Source: Phymatolithon calcareum (lineage: Eukaryota; Rhodophyta; Florideophyceae; Hapalidiales). From it: 64,000 bases of DNA. Of the stretch, positions 21,542 through 31,320 are shown in pieces. Location: assembly GCA_977006965.1 (NCBI GenBank), contig OZ345387.1, forward strand, positions 88,001 through 152,000, in the 5' to 3' direction. A program made the position numbers and the translations under genes. The notes below the pieces were generated by a model. The model did no database searches. It was given only the letters and a program-made list of their open reading frames with translations, and was not told where the DNA came from. Within the stretch, counting starts at the first letter, position 1; every line of letters starts with the position of its first letter.

Positions 21542-21919
21542 GCTAGAATATCAGGCATAGATCTGCCAAAAAATAAAAGAATTGAAAGAGCACTCACTTA
21601 TATTTATGGTATTGGCTTATCATGTTCACAGAAAATTTTGCAAAAGATTAAAATAAATCCCAATAAACATGTTGGAGAGCTAAATGATAAGGAAATTACA
21701 GATATAAGGAATATATTAGAAAATGAATACATAATTGAAGGTGACCTGAGAAGATTAGAGTCTATAAACATTAAAAGACTAATGGAAATAAATTCCTATC
21801 GCGGCAAAAGACATCGAATAGGATTACCATTGAGAGGACAAAGAACTCGTACAAATGCACGAACACGTAGAGGCATAAAAAAAACAATGGCAGGTAAAAA
21901 AAAGGCTCCTAAAAAATAA
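21539..21919 (+). CDS. rps13: 30S ribosomal protein S13
   Basis: 126 residues. The N-terminus [25 protein letters not shown] and the C-terminal block [25 protein letters not shown] are diagnostic of S13, which contacts the P-site tRNA. The start codon appears to be TTG. The normal S13 N-terminus begins exactly there and the next in-frame ATG is far inside the protein. Confidence 0.95.
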   Translation: MARISGIDLPKNKRIERALTYIYGIGLSCSQKILQKIKINPNKHVGELNDKEITDIRNILENEYIIEGDLRRLESINIKRLMEINSYRGKRHRIGLPLRGQRTRTNARTRRGIKKTMAGKKKAPKK

Positions 21920-21948
21920 AAAAATTATCAAGTTAAAGCAATCAACTA

Positions 21949-22341
21949 ATGGCTAAACAAATAAAAAAGATATTGAATAATCGAAAAAAGAAGAACATCG
22001 TTAACGGAATAACTCATATTCAATCAACGTTCAATAATACGATTATTACAATTACAGATCTTAATGGAGGAACCATCTGCTGGTGTTCATCAGGTGCGAG
22101 CGGGTTTAAAGGTGCCAAAAAAGGGACCCCATTTGCAGCGCAAACTGCAGCAGAAAAAGCAGCCAAGCTAGCTATAGATCAAGGAATGAAACAAACTGAA
22201 ATCATGGTCAATGGCCCTGGATCTGGAAGAGAAACTGCTATCAGAGCTATTGAATCAACTGGTATAGAAGTAACACTAATTAAAGATATAACGGCGATAC
22301 CTCATAATGGATGCCGACCACCTAAAAAACGTCGAGTATAA
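21949..22341 (+). CDS. rps11: 30S ribosomal protein S11
   Basis: 130 residues with [37 protein letters not shown] and the C-terminal [18 protein letters not shown]. It is a platform protein near the E-site. Gene order rps13-rps11-rpoA is conserved with bacteria. Confidence 0.98.
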   Translation: MAKQIKKILNNRKKKNIVNGITHIQSTFNNTIITITDLNGGTICWCSSGASGFKGAKKGTPFAAQTAAEKAAKLAIDQGMKQTEIMVNGPGSGRETAIRAIESTGIEVTLIKDITAIPHNGCRPPKKRRV

Positions 22342-22392
22342 ATTGATAAATAAGTTTATTCGTTACATTCATTTAATAAGGAACTTCCTTTA

Positions 22393-23337
22393 ATGACTCA
22401 TTTTCAGATAGAATGCCTAGAGTCAAAAACCGAAGGAACTCGTAAACAATATGGGCGCTTTATACTAGAACCATTAAAACAAGGACAAGGTATTACAGTA
22501 GGTAATTCATTAAGAAGAACCGTTCTGTCAGACTTAGAAGGAACTGCTATAGTTGCAGTAAGGATTGCTGGAGTAAATCATGAATTTTCAACTATTACTG
22601 GAGTAAGAGAAGATGTTCTAGAAATACTTTTAAATCTCAAAGAAGTAGTGTTAAAAAGCTATTCAAACGAACCCCAAATAGGAAGAATTCGAGTACAAGG
22701 ACCCGCCATAATCACAGCTGGGCTTTTTGATTTGCCACCTGAGATTGAAATAGTTGATCATAGACAATATATTGCCACCATATGCAATAATACCATCTTT
22801 GAAATGGAATTTCGAATTGAAAAAGGCAATGGATATAGATTAGTTGACAGAAATGTAAATGAAAAGTCAATAGATTTTTTACAAATTGATGCTGTATTTA
22901 TGCCTGTTAAAAAATTTAACTATATAGTTCAAGAAAAAAGAATAAACAGTGAAATTATTCAAGAAAAACTGATACTAGAAATATGGACTAATGGTAGTTT
23001 ATCTCCACAAGAAGCTATTAGCGAAGGGTCTAAAATATTAACTAATTTATTTCACCCACTTACAAATATAAACTTTGAACCACTGGAAACCGAAATCGAG
23101 AAAAATGAACATCGTGTTAATCAAGTACTAATCGAAGAACTCAAGCTATCTGTTAGAGCTTACAATTGTTTAAAGCGTGCTCAAATACATTCTATATCAG
23201 ATTTATTAGATTATTCACAGGAAGAATTATTAGAAATTAAAAATTTCGGCCAAAAATCTGCAGAGGAAGTTATCGATGCCTTGAGAAACCGTTTAGGCAT
23301 AAATCTACCTAAAGAAAAAGCAATTAAAAATAATTAA
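22393..23337 (+). CDS. rpoA: DNA-directed RNA polymerase subunit alpha
   Basis: 314 residues. The N-terminal assembly domain starts near FILEPLKQGQGITVGNSLRR, and the C-terminal helix-hairpin-helix domain (about 240-305) includes SVRAYNCLKRAQIHSISDLL and NFGQKSAEEVIDAL. Alpha seeds assembly of the plastid-encoded polymerase and contacts promoter elements. Both domains are intact. rpoB and rpoC are not in the window. Confidence 0.98.
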   Translation: MTHFQIECLESKTEGTRKQYGRFILEPLKQGQGITVGNSLRRTVLSDLEGTAIVAVRIAGVNHEFSTITGVREDVLEILLNLKEVVLKSYSNEPQIGRIRVQGPAIITAGLFDLPPEIEIVDHRQYIATICNNTIFEMEFRIEKGNGYRLVDRNVNEKSIDFLQIDAVFMPVKKFNYIVQEKRINSEIIQEKLILEIWTNGSLSPQEAISEGSKILTNLFHPLTNINFEPLETEIEKNEHRVNQVLIEELKLSVRAYNCLKRAQIHSISDLLDYSQEELLEIKNFGQKSAEEVIDALRNRLGINLPKEKAIKNN

Positions 23338-23425
23338 GATATCTAGAATAATTATTCTTTTTATAAAGATCTGATAATAATTAATATTTAAAGCTAAAAA
23401 ACTAGCAAAATAAAATAATAATCTA

Positions 23426-23851
23426 ATGAATAAAACTTATATACCTAAAACAAGTCCTGAACATACATGGTATTTAATCGATGCAAAAAATCAAACGCTG
23501 GGTAGAATATGTACAAAAATTGCAAGTATGCTCAAGGGCAAAACAAATACTAATTATACTCCTCATTTTATTAATAAATCGTATATTATTGTAATTAATG
23601 CTGAACATATTCAAGTTAGTGGACAAAAAAAATCTCAAAAAATATACTATAGACATACCGGAAAACCCGGAAGTTTAAAAAGAGAAAATTTTGGGCAGTT
23701 ACAAAAAAGAATTCCTAATAGGATTATTGAAAAAGCTGTGAAAGGAATGTTGCCTAAAAATATACTCGGACGAACATTATTTACTCACTTGAAAGTATAT
23801 ACTAGCGCATTTCATCCTCATGATGCTCAAAATCCAATCATTCTATCATAA
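23426..23851 (+). CDS. rpl13: 50S ribosomal protein L13
   Basis: 141 residues with WYLIDAKNQTLGRICTKIASMLKGK, the YYRHTGKPGSLK block and KGMLPKNILGRTLFTHLKVY. It is a normal-length early assembly protein, paired with rps9 as in bacteria. Confidence 0.97.
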   Translation: MNKTYIPKTSPEHTWYLIDAKNQTLGRICTKIASMLKGKTNTNYTPHFINKSYIIVINAEHIQVSGQKKSQKIYYRHTGKPGSLKRENFGQLQKRIPNRIIEKAVKGMLPKNILGRTLFTHLKVYTSAFHPHDAQNPIILS

Positions 23852-23881
23852 AAATAATTCAACCTAATAAACAAGATATAA

Positions 23882-24295
23882 ATGACCAGCTTATCTAATC
23901 GTTCAAGAGTTATGTATTCTGGCACAGGTAGACGTAAATCATCTATAGCTAGAGTTAGATTAATACCAGGATCAGGTAAATTAACCATAAATGGACTTCC
24001 GGGTGAATCATATCTACAATTCAGCCCTAATTACCTCAGAATTTCTTATGCTCCATTAAAAGTACTTGGTTTGCTCAATGAATATGACATACATGTGAAA
24101 GCAGAAGGTGGCGGACTAACTGGTCAAGCTGATGCGATAAGACTAGGTATCGCACGTGCTTTATGTAGCATTAATCCCAATAACCGCAATATGTTGAAGT
24201 CAGAAGGTTATTTAACTAGAGATGCCAGAATTAAAGAAAGAAGAAAATACGGACTACGTAAAGCAAGAAAAGCTCCTCAATATTCAAAACGATAA
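23882..24295 (+). CDS. rps9: 30S ribosomal protein S9
   Basis: 137 residues. [20 protein letters not shown] and the C-terminal [18 protein letters not shown] tail, which reaches the P-site tRNA, are typical S9. Confidence 0.97.
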   Translation: MTSLSNRSRVMYSGTGRRKSSIARVRLIPGSGKLTINGLPGESYLQFSPNYLRISYAPLKVLGLLNEYDIHVKAEGGGLTGQADAIRLGIARALCSINPNNRNMLKSEGYLTRDARIKERRKYGLRKARKAPQYSKR

Positions 24296-24300
24296 TAAAA

Positions 24301-24513
24301 ATGGCTAAAAAAAATATACACCCTAAATGGCACTCTAATTCAAAAGTTTACTGCGATGGCAAACATATAATGACCGTGGGCTCAACTAAAAATCAACTTA
24401 ATGTAGATATATGGTCTGGCAATCATCCATTTTTTACCGGTTCACAGAGGATTATAGATACTGAAGGAAGAGTTGAAAGATTCATGAGAAAATACAATAT
24501 AAAAGAGGAATAA
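24301..24513 (+). CDS. rpl31: 50S ribosomal protein L31
   Basis: 70 residues, starting MAKKNIHPKWH with WSGNHPFFTGSQRIIDTEGRVERFMRKY. A Cys pair of the zinc-binding type is absent; a single Cys follows SKVY. The start is 5 nt after the rps9 stop. Confidence 0.95.
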   Translation: MAKKNIHPKWHSNSKVYCDGKHIMTVGSTKNQLNVDIWSGNHPFFTGSQRIIDTEGRVERFMRKYNIKEE

Positions 24514-24580
24514 GAATTGACAGGCATTGCTACAGTGTCTATACTATTTTGAAAAAATCAGAACCATATCTTATTTAACC

Positions 24581-24955
24581 ATGCCAACTATTCAGCAATT
24601 AGTCAGACAAGAAAGAAAGAAAAGTCAAAAAAAGACTAAATCGCCTGCCCTTAAAGCTTGCCCACAAAGAAGGGGTGTATGTACAAGAGTTTATACAACA
24701 ACACCCAAAAAACCTAACTCCGCATTAAGAAAAGTAGCTAGGGTAAGACTAACCTCCGGATTTGAAGTTACAGCTTATATACCAGGTATTGGTCACAATA
24801 TACAAGAACATTCTGTAGTTCTTATAAGAGGCGGAAGGGTTAAAGATTTACCTGGAGTTAGATATCATATTATTCGGGGTACACTGGATGCTGCAGGTGT
24901 GAAAGAACGAACACAAAGTCGCTCAAAATATGGAAGCAAAAGACCAAAAACCTAA
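24581..24955 (+). CDS. rps12: 30S ribosomal protein S12
   Basis: 124 residues. [13 protein letters not shown], the decoding-centre block [17 protein letters not shown] and [15 protein letters not shown] are diagnostic. The gene is contiguous, with no trans-splicing as in green plastids. An in-frame TTG 18 codons upstream adds a non-family extension and was not used. Confidence 0.98.
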   Translation: MPTIQQLVRQERKKSQKKTKSPALKACPQRRGVCTRVYTTTPKKPNSALRKVARVRLTSGFEVTAYIPGIGHNIQEHSVVLIRGGRVKDLPGVRYHIIRGTLDAAGVKERTQSRSKYGSKRPKT

Positions 24956-24975
24956 CACTTAATAAAAAAAATAAT

Positions 24976-25446
24976 ATGTCTCGTCGTAACACTGCAAAAA
25001 AAAGAGCGATGCTTCCTGATCCACTATATAACAGTAGACTAGTAAGCATGCTAACAGTAAGAATATTAAAAAGCGGCAAAAAAAGTCTGGCACAAAAAAT
25101 CATATATAAATCATTAGATATTATTAAAGAAAAAACCTCACGTGATCCACTCGAAATTTTAGAAAAAGCTATTCGTAATGCCACTCCATTAGTAGAAGTT
25201 AAAGCACGTAGGGTAGGTGGATCTACTTACCAAGTACCAATGGAGATACGAGCCTATAGAGGTACTAATTTAGCACTCCGATGGTTAACTCAATTTGCAA
25301 AAAAAAGATCGGGTAAAAACATGGCCAATAAACTTGCGAATGAAATAGTCGATGCCTCCAATGACAATGGTAGCACAATACGAAAGCGTGAAGAAACACA
25401 TAGAATGGCAGAGGCAAATAAAGCCTTTGCACATTATCGCTATTAA
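24976..25446 (+). CDS. rps7: 30S ribosomal protein S7
   Basis: 156 residues, family length, starting [10 protein letters not shown] with [17 protein letters not shown] and a C-terminal [20 protein letters not shown]. It binds the 16S 3' domain. In bacteria fusA would come next; here tufA follows directly. Confidence 0.98.
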   Translation: MSRRNTAKKRAMLPDPLYNSRLVSMLTVRILKSGKKSLAQKIIYKSLDIIKEKTSRDPLEILEKAIRNATPLVEVKARRVGGSTYQVPMEIRAYRGTNLALRWLTQFAKKRSGKNMANKLANEIVDASNDNGSTIRKREETHRMAEANKAFAHYRY

Positions 25447-25506
25447 TCAATTTAACTAACATCAAAAGTAAAAAAATATTAAATAATAATAAGGAAAACT
25501 ATAAAT

Positions 25507-26736
25507 ATGGCAAGAGAAAAATTTGAAAGAAAAAAACCACATGTAAATATTGGTACAATTGGGCATGTAGACCATGGTAAAACCACATTGACAGCAGCTA
25601 TCTCTGCGACATTAGCTGCAGCAAACAATAGTATTGCTAAAAAATTTGATGAAATTGATGCTGCACCAGAAGAAAAAGCAAGAGGGATTACAATCAATAC
25701 AGCGCATGTAGAATATGAAACACAAAAAAGACATTATGCACATGTAGATTGCCCTGGACATGCTGACTATGTAAAAAATATGATCACCGGGGCAGCTCAA
25801 ATGGATGGAGCTATACTAGTTGTCTCAGCTGCTGACGGACCTATGCCACAAACGAGAGAACACATTTTACTAGCAAAACAAGTTGGCGTACCTAATGTAG
25901 TAGTATTCCTTAATAAACAAGACCAAGTAGATGATGATGAATTATTAGAATTAGTCGAATTAGAAGTTAGAGAATTACTATCACAATATGACTTCCCCGG
26001 AGACAATATACCTTTTATATCTGGATCAGCATTATTAGCTTTAGATAAAGTAACCAGCAATCCGGAAATCAAAAATGGTGAAGATGAATGGGTAGATAAA
26101 ATTCATAGCTTAATGGATGCTGTAGATGATTATATACCTACGCCAAAAAGAGATGTAGAAAAGACATTTCTAATGGCTGTAGAAGATGTGTTCTCTATTA
26201 CAGGTAGAGGTACTGTAGCAACCGGAAGAATTGAAAGAGGTATTATTAAAGTAGGGGATACAATAGAAATTGTTGGACTAAAAGAAACCAAAAGTACAAC
26301 AATTACTGGCCTAGAAATGTTTCAGAAAACACTTGATGAAGGCATGGCCGGAGATAATATCGGTATCTTATTAAGAGGTGTACAAAAAAACGACATCGAG
26401 AGGGGAATGGTACTGGCACAACCCAACACGATTACACCTCATACACAATTTGAAGCCGAAGTATATATATTAACCAAAGAAGAAGGAGGAAGACATACCC
26501 CATTTTTCTCAGGATACCGTCCACAATTTTATGTAAGAACAACAGATGTAACGGGCACAATTACACAATTTACAGCTGATGATGGATCTGCTGCTGAGAT
26601 GGTAATGCCTGGAGACAGAATCAAAATGAGCGCAGAATTAATTAACGCTATTGCAATTGAGCAAGGAATGAGATTCGCTATTAGAGAAGGTGGTAGAACT
26701 GTTGGAGCAGGTGTAGTTTCTAAAATTATTGAATAA
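25507..26736 (+). CDS. tufA: Elongation factor Tu
   Basis: 409 residues. EF-Tu brings aminoacyl-tRNA to the ribosome with GTP. The P-loop GHVDHGKT is at about residues 18-25, DCPGHADY at about 80-87, NKQD at about 135-138, then domains II and III ending [14 protein letters not shown]. Compared with E. coli it has the small plastid-type insertion near residue 190 ([11 protein letters not shown]). A Shine-Dalgarno AAGGAAA precedes the ATG. Confidence 0.99.
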   Translation: MAREKFERKKPHVNIGTIGHVDHGKTTLTAAISATLAAANNSIAKKFDEIDAAPEEKARGITINTAHVEYETQKRHYAHVDCPGHADYVKNMITGAAQMDGAILVVSAADGPMPQTREHILLAKQVGVPNVVVFLNKQDQVDDDELLELVELEVRELLSQYDFPGDNIPFISGSALLALDKVTSNPEIKNGEDEWVDKIHSLMDAVDDYIPTPKRDVEKTFLMAVEDVFSITGRGTVATGRIERGIIKVGDTIEIVGLKETKSTTITGLEMFQKTLDEGMAGDNIGILLRGVQKNDIERGMVLAQPNTITPHTQFEAEVYILTKEEGGRHTPFFSGYRPQFYVRTTDVTGTITQFTADDGSAAEMVMPGDRIKMSAELINAIAIEQGMRFAIREGGRTVGAGVVSKIIE

Positions 26737-26752
26737 TAGAGTTAATTAATCT

Positions 26753-27070
26753 ATGAATATTGCTCAAAAACAAAAAATAAGAATTAAACTTAAGTCATAT
26801 GATCCTAATCTAATTATAAATTCATGCAATCAAATTATTGAAGCTGCGCTTAGAACTAATGCATCAACAATTGGACCTGTTGCTTTCCCTACCAAACGGA
26901 AGTTATATTGTGTTTTAAGATCTCCTCATGTAGACAAAGATTCTAGAGAACATTTTGAAATCAGAACACATAGCAGAATGATAGATATATATACATTATC
27001 ATCACAAACAATTGATTCTTTAATGAAACTAAATATTCCTTCCGGTGTCGATATAGAAGTAAAACTATAA
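26753..27070 (+). CDS. rps10: 30S ribosomal protein S10
   Basis: 105 residues with [49 protein letters not shown] and the closing [11 protein letters not shown]. It is the last gene of the ribosomal cluster, placed after tufA as is usual in red-lineage plastids. A strong palindrome follows. Confidence 0.97.
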   Translation: MNIAQKQKIRIKLKSYDPNLIINSCNQIIEAALRTNASTIGPVAFPTKRKLYCVLRSPHVDKDSREHFEIRTHSRMIDIYTLSSQTIDSLMKLNIPSGVDIEVKL

Positions 27071-27105
27071 TACGTTAGGTGACAGATCTGTCACCTAACG
27101 TATTA
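27068..27105. terminator. Perfect 38-nt palindrome between convergent rps10 and petF
   Basis: Both arms of 19 nt are exact inverted copies with no spacer, with AGATCT at the centre. The position between two convergent stops fits a bidirectional terminator or 3' stabilising hairpin; the left edge overlaps the rps10 stop codon. Confidence 0.8.
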
Positions 27106-27122
27106 ATTCATGACTAATAAAT

Positions 27123-27428
27123 TTAATAAAGTTCTTCTTCTTTATGAGTTTCAATAGTACAATTACTAGTAGGGTAAGCTACACAAGTAAGAACAAAATT
27201 TGCTTCTAACTGATCCGGATCTAGAAAGGACTGATCTGATTGATCTACCGTTCCTTCAATAATAATACCTGCACATGAAGAGCAAGCACCAGCTCGACAA
27301 GAGTAAGGTAAATCCAATCCCATATCTTCAGCTGCATCTAATATATAAGAATCATCCGGACAATCAAACGTCTCTTCTTTTGTTTCGTCATCTTCTTCAA
27401 TAATTAACTTAACTTTATAATCAGCCAT
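27123..27428 (-). CDS. petF: Ferredoxin, [2Fe-2S] plant type
   Basis: 101 residues. Ferredoxin takes electrons from photosystem I and passes them to FNR and other stromal enzymes. The four cluster ligands are Cys44, Cys49, Cys52 and Cys82 in [12 protein letters not shown] and the later FVLTC. The insert [20 protein letters not shown] is typical. There is no transit peptide, as expected for a plastid-encoded copy. Confidence 0.98.
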   Translation of the reverse strand: MADYKVKLIIEEDDETKEETFDCPDDSYILDAAEDMGLDLPYSCRAGACSSCAGIIIEGTVDQSDQSFLDPDQLEANFVLTCVAYPTSNCTIETHKEEELY

Positions 27429-27657
27429 TGTAAAACCCTCTAACTGTACAATATAATTTTCTAACGCTTAAAAAATAGTACAATATTAGTCCTATTACAA
27501 ACATCTAGAAACATAATAAAGATTAAAGCATTAAATGAAAACATATTATATTCTATAATACTTATATGATCGTAAAAAAATAAAAATCATCTCAATAAAG
27601 TCAAAGAATTTGTATATAAGTTAATATAATTAACATCATAATAAATACCTTTTATCA

Positions 27658-28527
27658 ATGCAGATATCTAAAACATCTATTCTAAAACCACGTAAAAATA
27701 TCCATATCGATTGCTTACTTGCACCATTATTTTTACAAGAAATTATAAGTTTAGTAAAACGATTAATAATACAAACAATCCGACGCCCTTCAAATGTAAT
27801 ATCTGGTATCATTCAACCATTATTATGGTTGATTTTATTTGGAGCACTATTTCAAAATGCGCCAGTAGGATTATTTACACTAGAAATAAAATATGGTCAA
27901 TTTTTAAGCTCCGGAATTATTATTTTCACTTCTTTCACTGGTTCTTTAAATGCAGGACTACCTTTAATTTTTGATAGGGAATTTGGTTTTTTGAACCGAA
28001 TTCTCGTATCCCCAATAATTTCTAAAGATACTTTATTATTATCTTTATCTTTCTTTATAACTGCAATAACAATGCTACAAACATTTACGATAGTTGCTTG
28101 TAGCTTACATATATTCAAGTATAGCTTCAGCATAAACCGATTTTATTTATTGATAATAGTTACTCTATTAATTACAAGCAGCATATCAAGCATCAGCATT
28201 GGCTTAGCTTTCATAATTCCAGGACATATTGAATTCCTAGCATTAATGCTACTTATAAACCTGCCAATGCTATTTTCTAGCACTGCACTCGCTCCTTTAT
28301 CTTTTATGCCTTATTGGCTTCAGATAGTTGCAAGCCTGAATCCATTAACATATGCTATCGAAAGTATTCGATTCATATCGATAGCTCAAAAATGGGATTA
28401 TACTTCGACAATAATTAAAACACTCTGGATAGACTTAACACTAATTCAAATATTATTATTACTATTGATATTAACAATAATAAGCTTCACTATAATTCAA
28501 ACAATTATTTCTGATAAACTTGAATAA
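27658..28527 (+). CDS. ycf38: Ycf38, ABC-2-type transporter permease
   Basis: 289 residues with about six hydrophobic spans. The ABC-2 membrane pattern is seen in the block around residues 45-75 (IIQPLLWLILFGALFQ) and in FDREFGFLNRILVSPI, followed by the C-terminal LNPLTYAIESIRF. It is homologous to cyanobacterial ABC-2 permeases and should need an ATP-binding partner such as Ycf16, not seen here. The substrate is unknown. Confidence 0.88.
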   Translation: MQISKTSILKPRKNIHIDCLLAPLFLQEIISLVKRLIIQTIRRPSNVISGIIQPLLWLILFGALFQNAPVGLFTLEIKYGQFLSSGIIIFTSFTGSLNAGLPLIFDREFGFLNRILVSPIISKDTLLLSLSFFITAITMLQTFTIVACSLHIFKYSFSINRFYLLIIVTLLITSSISSISIGLAFIIPGHIEFLALMLLINLPMLFSSTALAPLSFMPYWLQIVASLNPLTYAIESIRFISIAQKWDYTSTIIKTLWIDLTLIQILLLLLILTIISFTIIQTIISDKLE

Positions 28528-28559
28528 CAAATAAATTGATACTTTGCAGACGATAAGAA

Positions 28560-28568
28560 TGGTATAAT
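28560..28568 (+). promoter_or_regulatory. Candidate extended -10 promoter for psbB
   Basis: TGGTATAAT fits an extended -10 (TGnTATAAT) about 85 nt upstream of the psbB ATG. A TTGATA at 28536-28541 is 21 nt away and a TTGCAG is 13 nt away; neither is ideally spaced, so the -35 is unclear. Confidence 0.4.
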
Positions 28569-28654
28569 AAATTAAGTAATATTAACTCAAATTTAGAAAT
28601 TAATTGTAAGAAAGGCACAACACTAATTTCTTATATTCGGAGGAATATAATTTA

Positions 28655-30184
28655 ATGGGATTACCATGGTATCGAGTACATACAGTAGTATTAAATGATC
28701 CTGGTCGCTTAATTTCTGTGCATTTAATGCACACAGCACTTGTTGCTGGTTGGGCAGGGTCAATGGCACTATACGAGTTAGCCGTTTTTGACCCTTCTGA
28801 CCCTGTTCTTAATCCTATGTGGCGACAGGGGATGTTTGTCATGCCTTTCATGGCACGATTAGGAGTGACTGATTCTTGGGGCGGATGGAGTATTACAGGA
28901 GAAAGCGTATCTAATCCTGGTCTTTGGAGTTTTGAAGGTGTAGCTATTACACATATTGTTTTATCCGGAATGCTTTTTCTTGCATCTATTTGGCATTGGG
29001 TATATTGGGACTTGGAACTTTTCCGTGATCCTCGAACCGGAGAACCAGCATTAGATTTACCAAAAATTTTTGGTATTCATCTTTTACTTTCTAGTTTATT
29101 ATGTTTTGGATTTGGTGCATTCCATGCAACAGGACTTTTTGGACCTGGAATATGGGTATCAGATGCCTATGGCGTGACTGGAAAAGTTCAGCCTGTTGCA
29201 CCAGCATGGGGGGCAGATGGATTTAATCCATTTAACCCTGGGGGAATAGCCTCACATCACATAGCAGCTGGTACGGTTGGGATCCTAGCTGGAATATTTC
29301 ACTTAACAGTTAGACCACCTCAACGCCTATATAGAGCATTAAGAATGGGAAATATAGAAACTGTATTATCTAGTAGTATTTCTGCGGTTTTCTTTAGTGC
29401 ATTTATTACTTGTGGAACAATGTGGTATGGATCTGCGACAACACCTTTAGAGCTTTTTGGTCCCACTAGATATCAATGGGATAGCGGATACTTTCAACAA
29501 GAAATTGAACAAAGAGTAGAAAATGCTTTAAATGAAGGTGCAAGTCCCATAGAAGCATGGTCAAGGATACCAGATAAACTCGCTTTTTATGATTATATTG
29601 GTAATAACCCAGCAAAAGGTGGACTATTCCGTGCAGGACCTATGGACAAAGGAGATGGTATAGCAGAAGCATGGCTAGGACATCCAGTTTTCCAAGATAA
29701 AGAAAATCGAGAACTAATCGTGAGAAGAATGCCTGCATTTTTCGAGACTTTCCCAGTAATTTTAGTTGACAAAGATGGAATTATACGCGCAGACATACCA
29801 TTTAGAAGAGCTGAATCCAAATATAGTATTGAGCAAGTAGGAGTTACAGTAAGTTTCTATGGTGGTAAGCTCAACAACAAAATATTTACAGACGCACCCA
29901 GCGTAAAAAAGTATGCAAGAAAAGCACAATTAGGTGAAGTATTTGAATTTGATAGAACTACACTAGAGTCAGATGGCGTATTTAGAAGCAGCCCAAGAGG
30001 TTGGTTTACATTTGGTCACGCTAACTTTGCTCTAATATTTTTCTTTGGACATTTATGGCATGGTTCACGAACAATATTCAGAGATGTTTTTGCTGGCATA
30101 GGAGCTGAAGTAACAGCACAAGTAGAATTTGGAGCTTTTCAGAAGCTAGGAGATACCAGCAGTAAAAAACAGGGATCTGTATAA
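28655..30184 (+). CDS. psbB: Photosystem II CP47 chlorophyll apoprotein
   Basis: 509 residues with six membrane spans and the large lumenal loop between spans five and six. It starts [19 protein letters not shown] and holds the repeated His residues that bind chlorophyll. CP47 is the inner antenna on the D2 side of photosystem II. A strong GGAGGA Shine-Dalgarno precedes the ATG. It leads the psbB-psbT-psbH group. Confidence 0.99.
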   Translation: MGLPWYRVHTVVLNDPGRLISVHLMHTALVAGWAGSMALYELAVFDPSDPVLNPMWRQGMFVMPFMARLGVTDSWGGWSITGESVSNPGLWSFEGVAITHIVLSGMLFLASIWHWVYWDLELFRDPRTGEPALDLPKIFGIHLLLSSLLCFGFGAFHATGLFGPGIWVSDAYGVTGKVQPVAPAWGADGFNPFNPGGIASHHIAAGTVGILAGIFHLTVRPPQRLYRALRMGNIETVLSSSISAVFFSAFITCGTMWYGSATTPLELFGPTRYQWDSGYFQQEIEQRVENALNEGASPIEAWSRIPDKLAFYDYIGNNPAKGGLFRAGPMDKGDGIAEAWLGHPVFQDKENRELIVRRMPAFFETFPVILVDKDGIIRADIPFRRAESKYSIEQVGVTVSFYGGKLNNKIFTDAPSVKKYARKAQLGEVFEFDRTTLESDGVFRSSPRGWFTFGHANFALIFFFGHLWHGSRTIFRDVFAGIGAEVTAQVEFGAFQKLGDTSSKKQGSV

Positions 30185-30231
30185 ATACTATCTATAAATA
30201 TTTAAATTTTTAATAATATGGAGATAAAAAC

Positions 30232-30327
30232 ATGGAAGCTCTTGTATATGTCTTTCTATTAACAGGTACACTAATGGTAATATTTTTTGCCGTATTTTTT
30301 AGAGATCCTCCAAGAATTGCAAAATAA
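30232..30327 (+). CDS. psbT: Photosystem II protein T
   Basis: A 31-residue single-span protein, [20 protein letters not shown] then FRDPPRIAK, which is the standard PsbT. It sits at the photosystem II dimer interface. The start is 48 nt after psbB, with TGGAGA upstream. Confidence 0.97.
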   Translation: MEALVYVFLLTGTLMVIFFAVFFRDPPRIAK

Positions 30328-30357
30328 GTAATAGTTACAGCAACAAAAAGAAATAAA

Positions 30358-30391
30358 CCACTCTCATAGAATTATAAACTTAAGAGAGTGG
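30358..30391. terminator. Hairpin between psbT and antisense psbN
   Basis: CCACTCTC (30358-30365) pairs exactly with GAGAGTGG (30384-30391) around an 18-nt loop. The location between convergent psbT and psbN matches the hairpin found at this place in other plastids. Confidence 0.6.
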
Positions 30392-30415
30392 GTCTAGTAA
30401 TATAAATTATTATTA

Positions 30416-30547
30416 TTATTCTTCATGCTCTTCAAAAGGATCACGTAGATCTTTAGAAATAGGACCAAAGGCTATATAAATAGAATAACCAGTAATACCC
30501 AAAAGTAAGCTCGAAATAAAAATGCTAAGAACTGTTGCAATTTCCAT
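30416..30547 (-). CDS. psbN: PsbN, photosystem II assembly protein
   Basis: 43 residues on the minus strand, [20 protein letters not shown] followed by [18 protein letters not shown]. This is the conserved antisense gene inside the psbB-psbT-psbH group. PsbN is a stroma-exposed thylakoid protein needed for photosystem II assembly and repair, not a structural subunit. Confidence 0.97.
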   Translation of the reverse strand: MEIATVLSIFISSLLLGITGYSIYIAFGPISKDLRDPFEEHEE

Positions 30548-30634
30548 AAATTAATCAAGAATAAAGTTAACTTATTTTTATAAAATTAATATAAAACTTG
30601 ATAAAGTATAACAATAAACTAAATTAAAAAAATT

Positions 30635-30838
30635 ATGGCACTGAGAACTCGACTAGGTGAAATTCTAAGACCCCTAAACTCTGAATACGGCAAAGTAGCA
30701 CCTGGATGGGGAACGACACCCATTATGGCAATATTCATGCTGTTATTCTTTTTATTCCTTTTAATTATTCTACAAATATATAACTCATCTCTTATACTAA
30801 ATAATGTTGATGTTGACTGGGCAACATTAGGTAATTAG
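30635..30838 (+). CDS. psbH: Photosystem II protein H
   Basis: 67 residues with one membrane span. [20 protein letters not shown] and [12 protein letters not shown] are typical of the short, cyanobacterial-like PsbH that lacks the N-terminal phosphorylated extension of green plants. It binds next to CP47. Confidence 0.97.
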   Translation: MALRTRLGEILRPLNSEYGKVAPGWGTTPIMAIFMLLFFLFLLIILQIYNSSLILNNVDVDWATLGN

Positions 30839-30855
30839 TAGAATAAAAACCAATA

Positions 30856-30879
30856 ACCTTGTGTATTTATACACAAGGT
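30856..30879. terminator. Hairpin terminator between convergent psbH and psaE
   Basis: ACCTTGTGTA and TACACAAGGT form a perfect 10-bp stem with a TTTA loop, 17 nt after the psbH stop and 18 nt after the psaE stop (minus strand). Confidence 0.75.
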
Positions 30880-30897
30880 ACAATAACAACTATAAAA

Positions 30898-31086
30898 TTA
30901 GTTAATAAGCATTAACTCGCTTTCACTAAAATTATTACTATTCACTCCATTATAAGATTCTTTAGTAAATCTAACTGAAATAGGGTATCTTATATCTGAT
31001 TTTTCTACCTTAGATATAACACCAATATCTTGATACCAATAAGATTCTTTCCTTAAAACTTTTACCTTAGAATTTTTAGTAAACAT
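30898..31086 (-). CDS. psaE: Photosystem I reaction centre subunit IV (PsaE)
   Basis: 62 residues from the second ATG, or 64 from the one at 31092. The SH3-like fold pattern KVKVLRKESYWYQDIGVISKV, YPISVRFTKESYNGVNSNNF is PsaE. It forms part of the ferredoxin docking site with PsaC and PsaD. The shorter start gives the usual family N-terminus. Confidence 0.95.
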   Translation of the reverse strand: MFTKNSKVKVLRKESYWYQDIGVISKVEKSDIRYPISVRFTKESYNGVNSNNFSESELMLIN

Positions 31087-31320
31087 AAACAATTATTTTA
31101 ATTTAATATCAATAGTATTCAATAATAAAGTAGCAGAGATGTAGAAATAAAAGCAAGTATATTAAATTTTATAAACTAGTCAAAAATTATTATATATTGT
31201 TAAGTTGCCGAAAAAATATGAAAAATGTTACATTTATTAGTATGATCTTATATATTTATATCCATTTAATGATAAATATATCCAAAATCAATAAAGAAAT
31301 TAATGCGAGGTTTTAAGACA

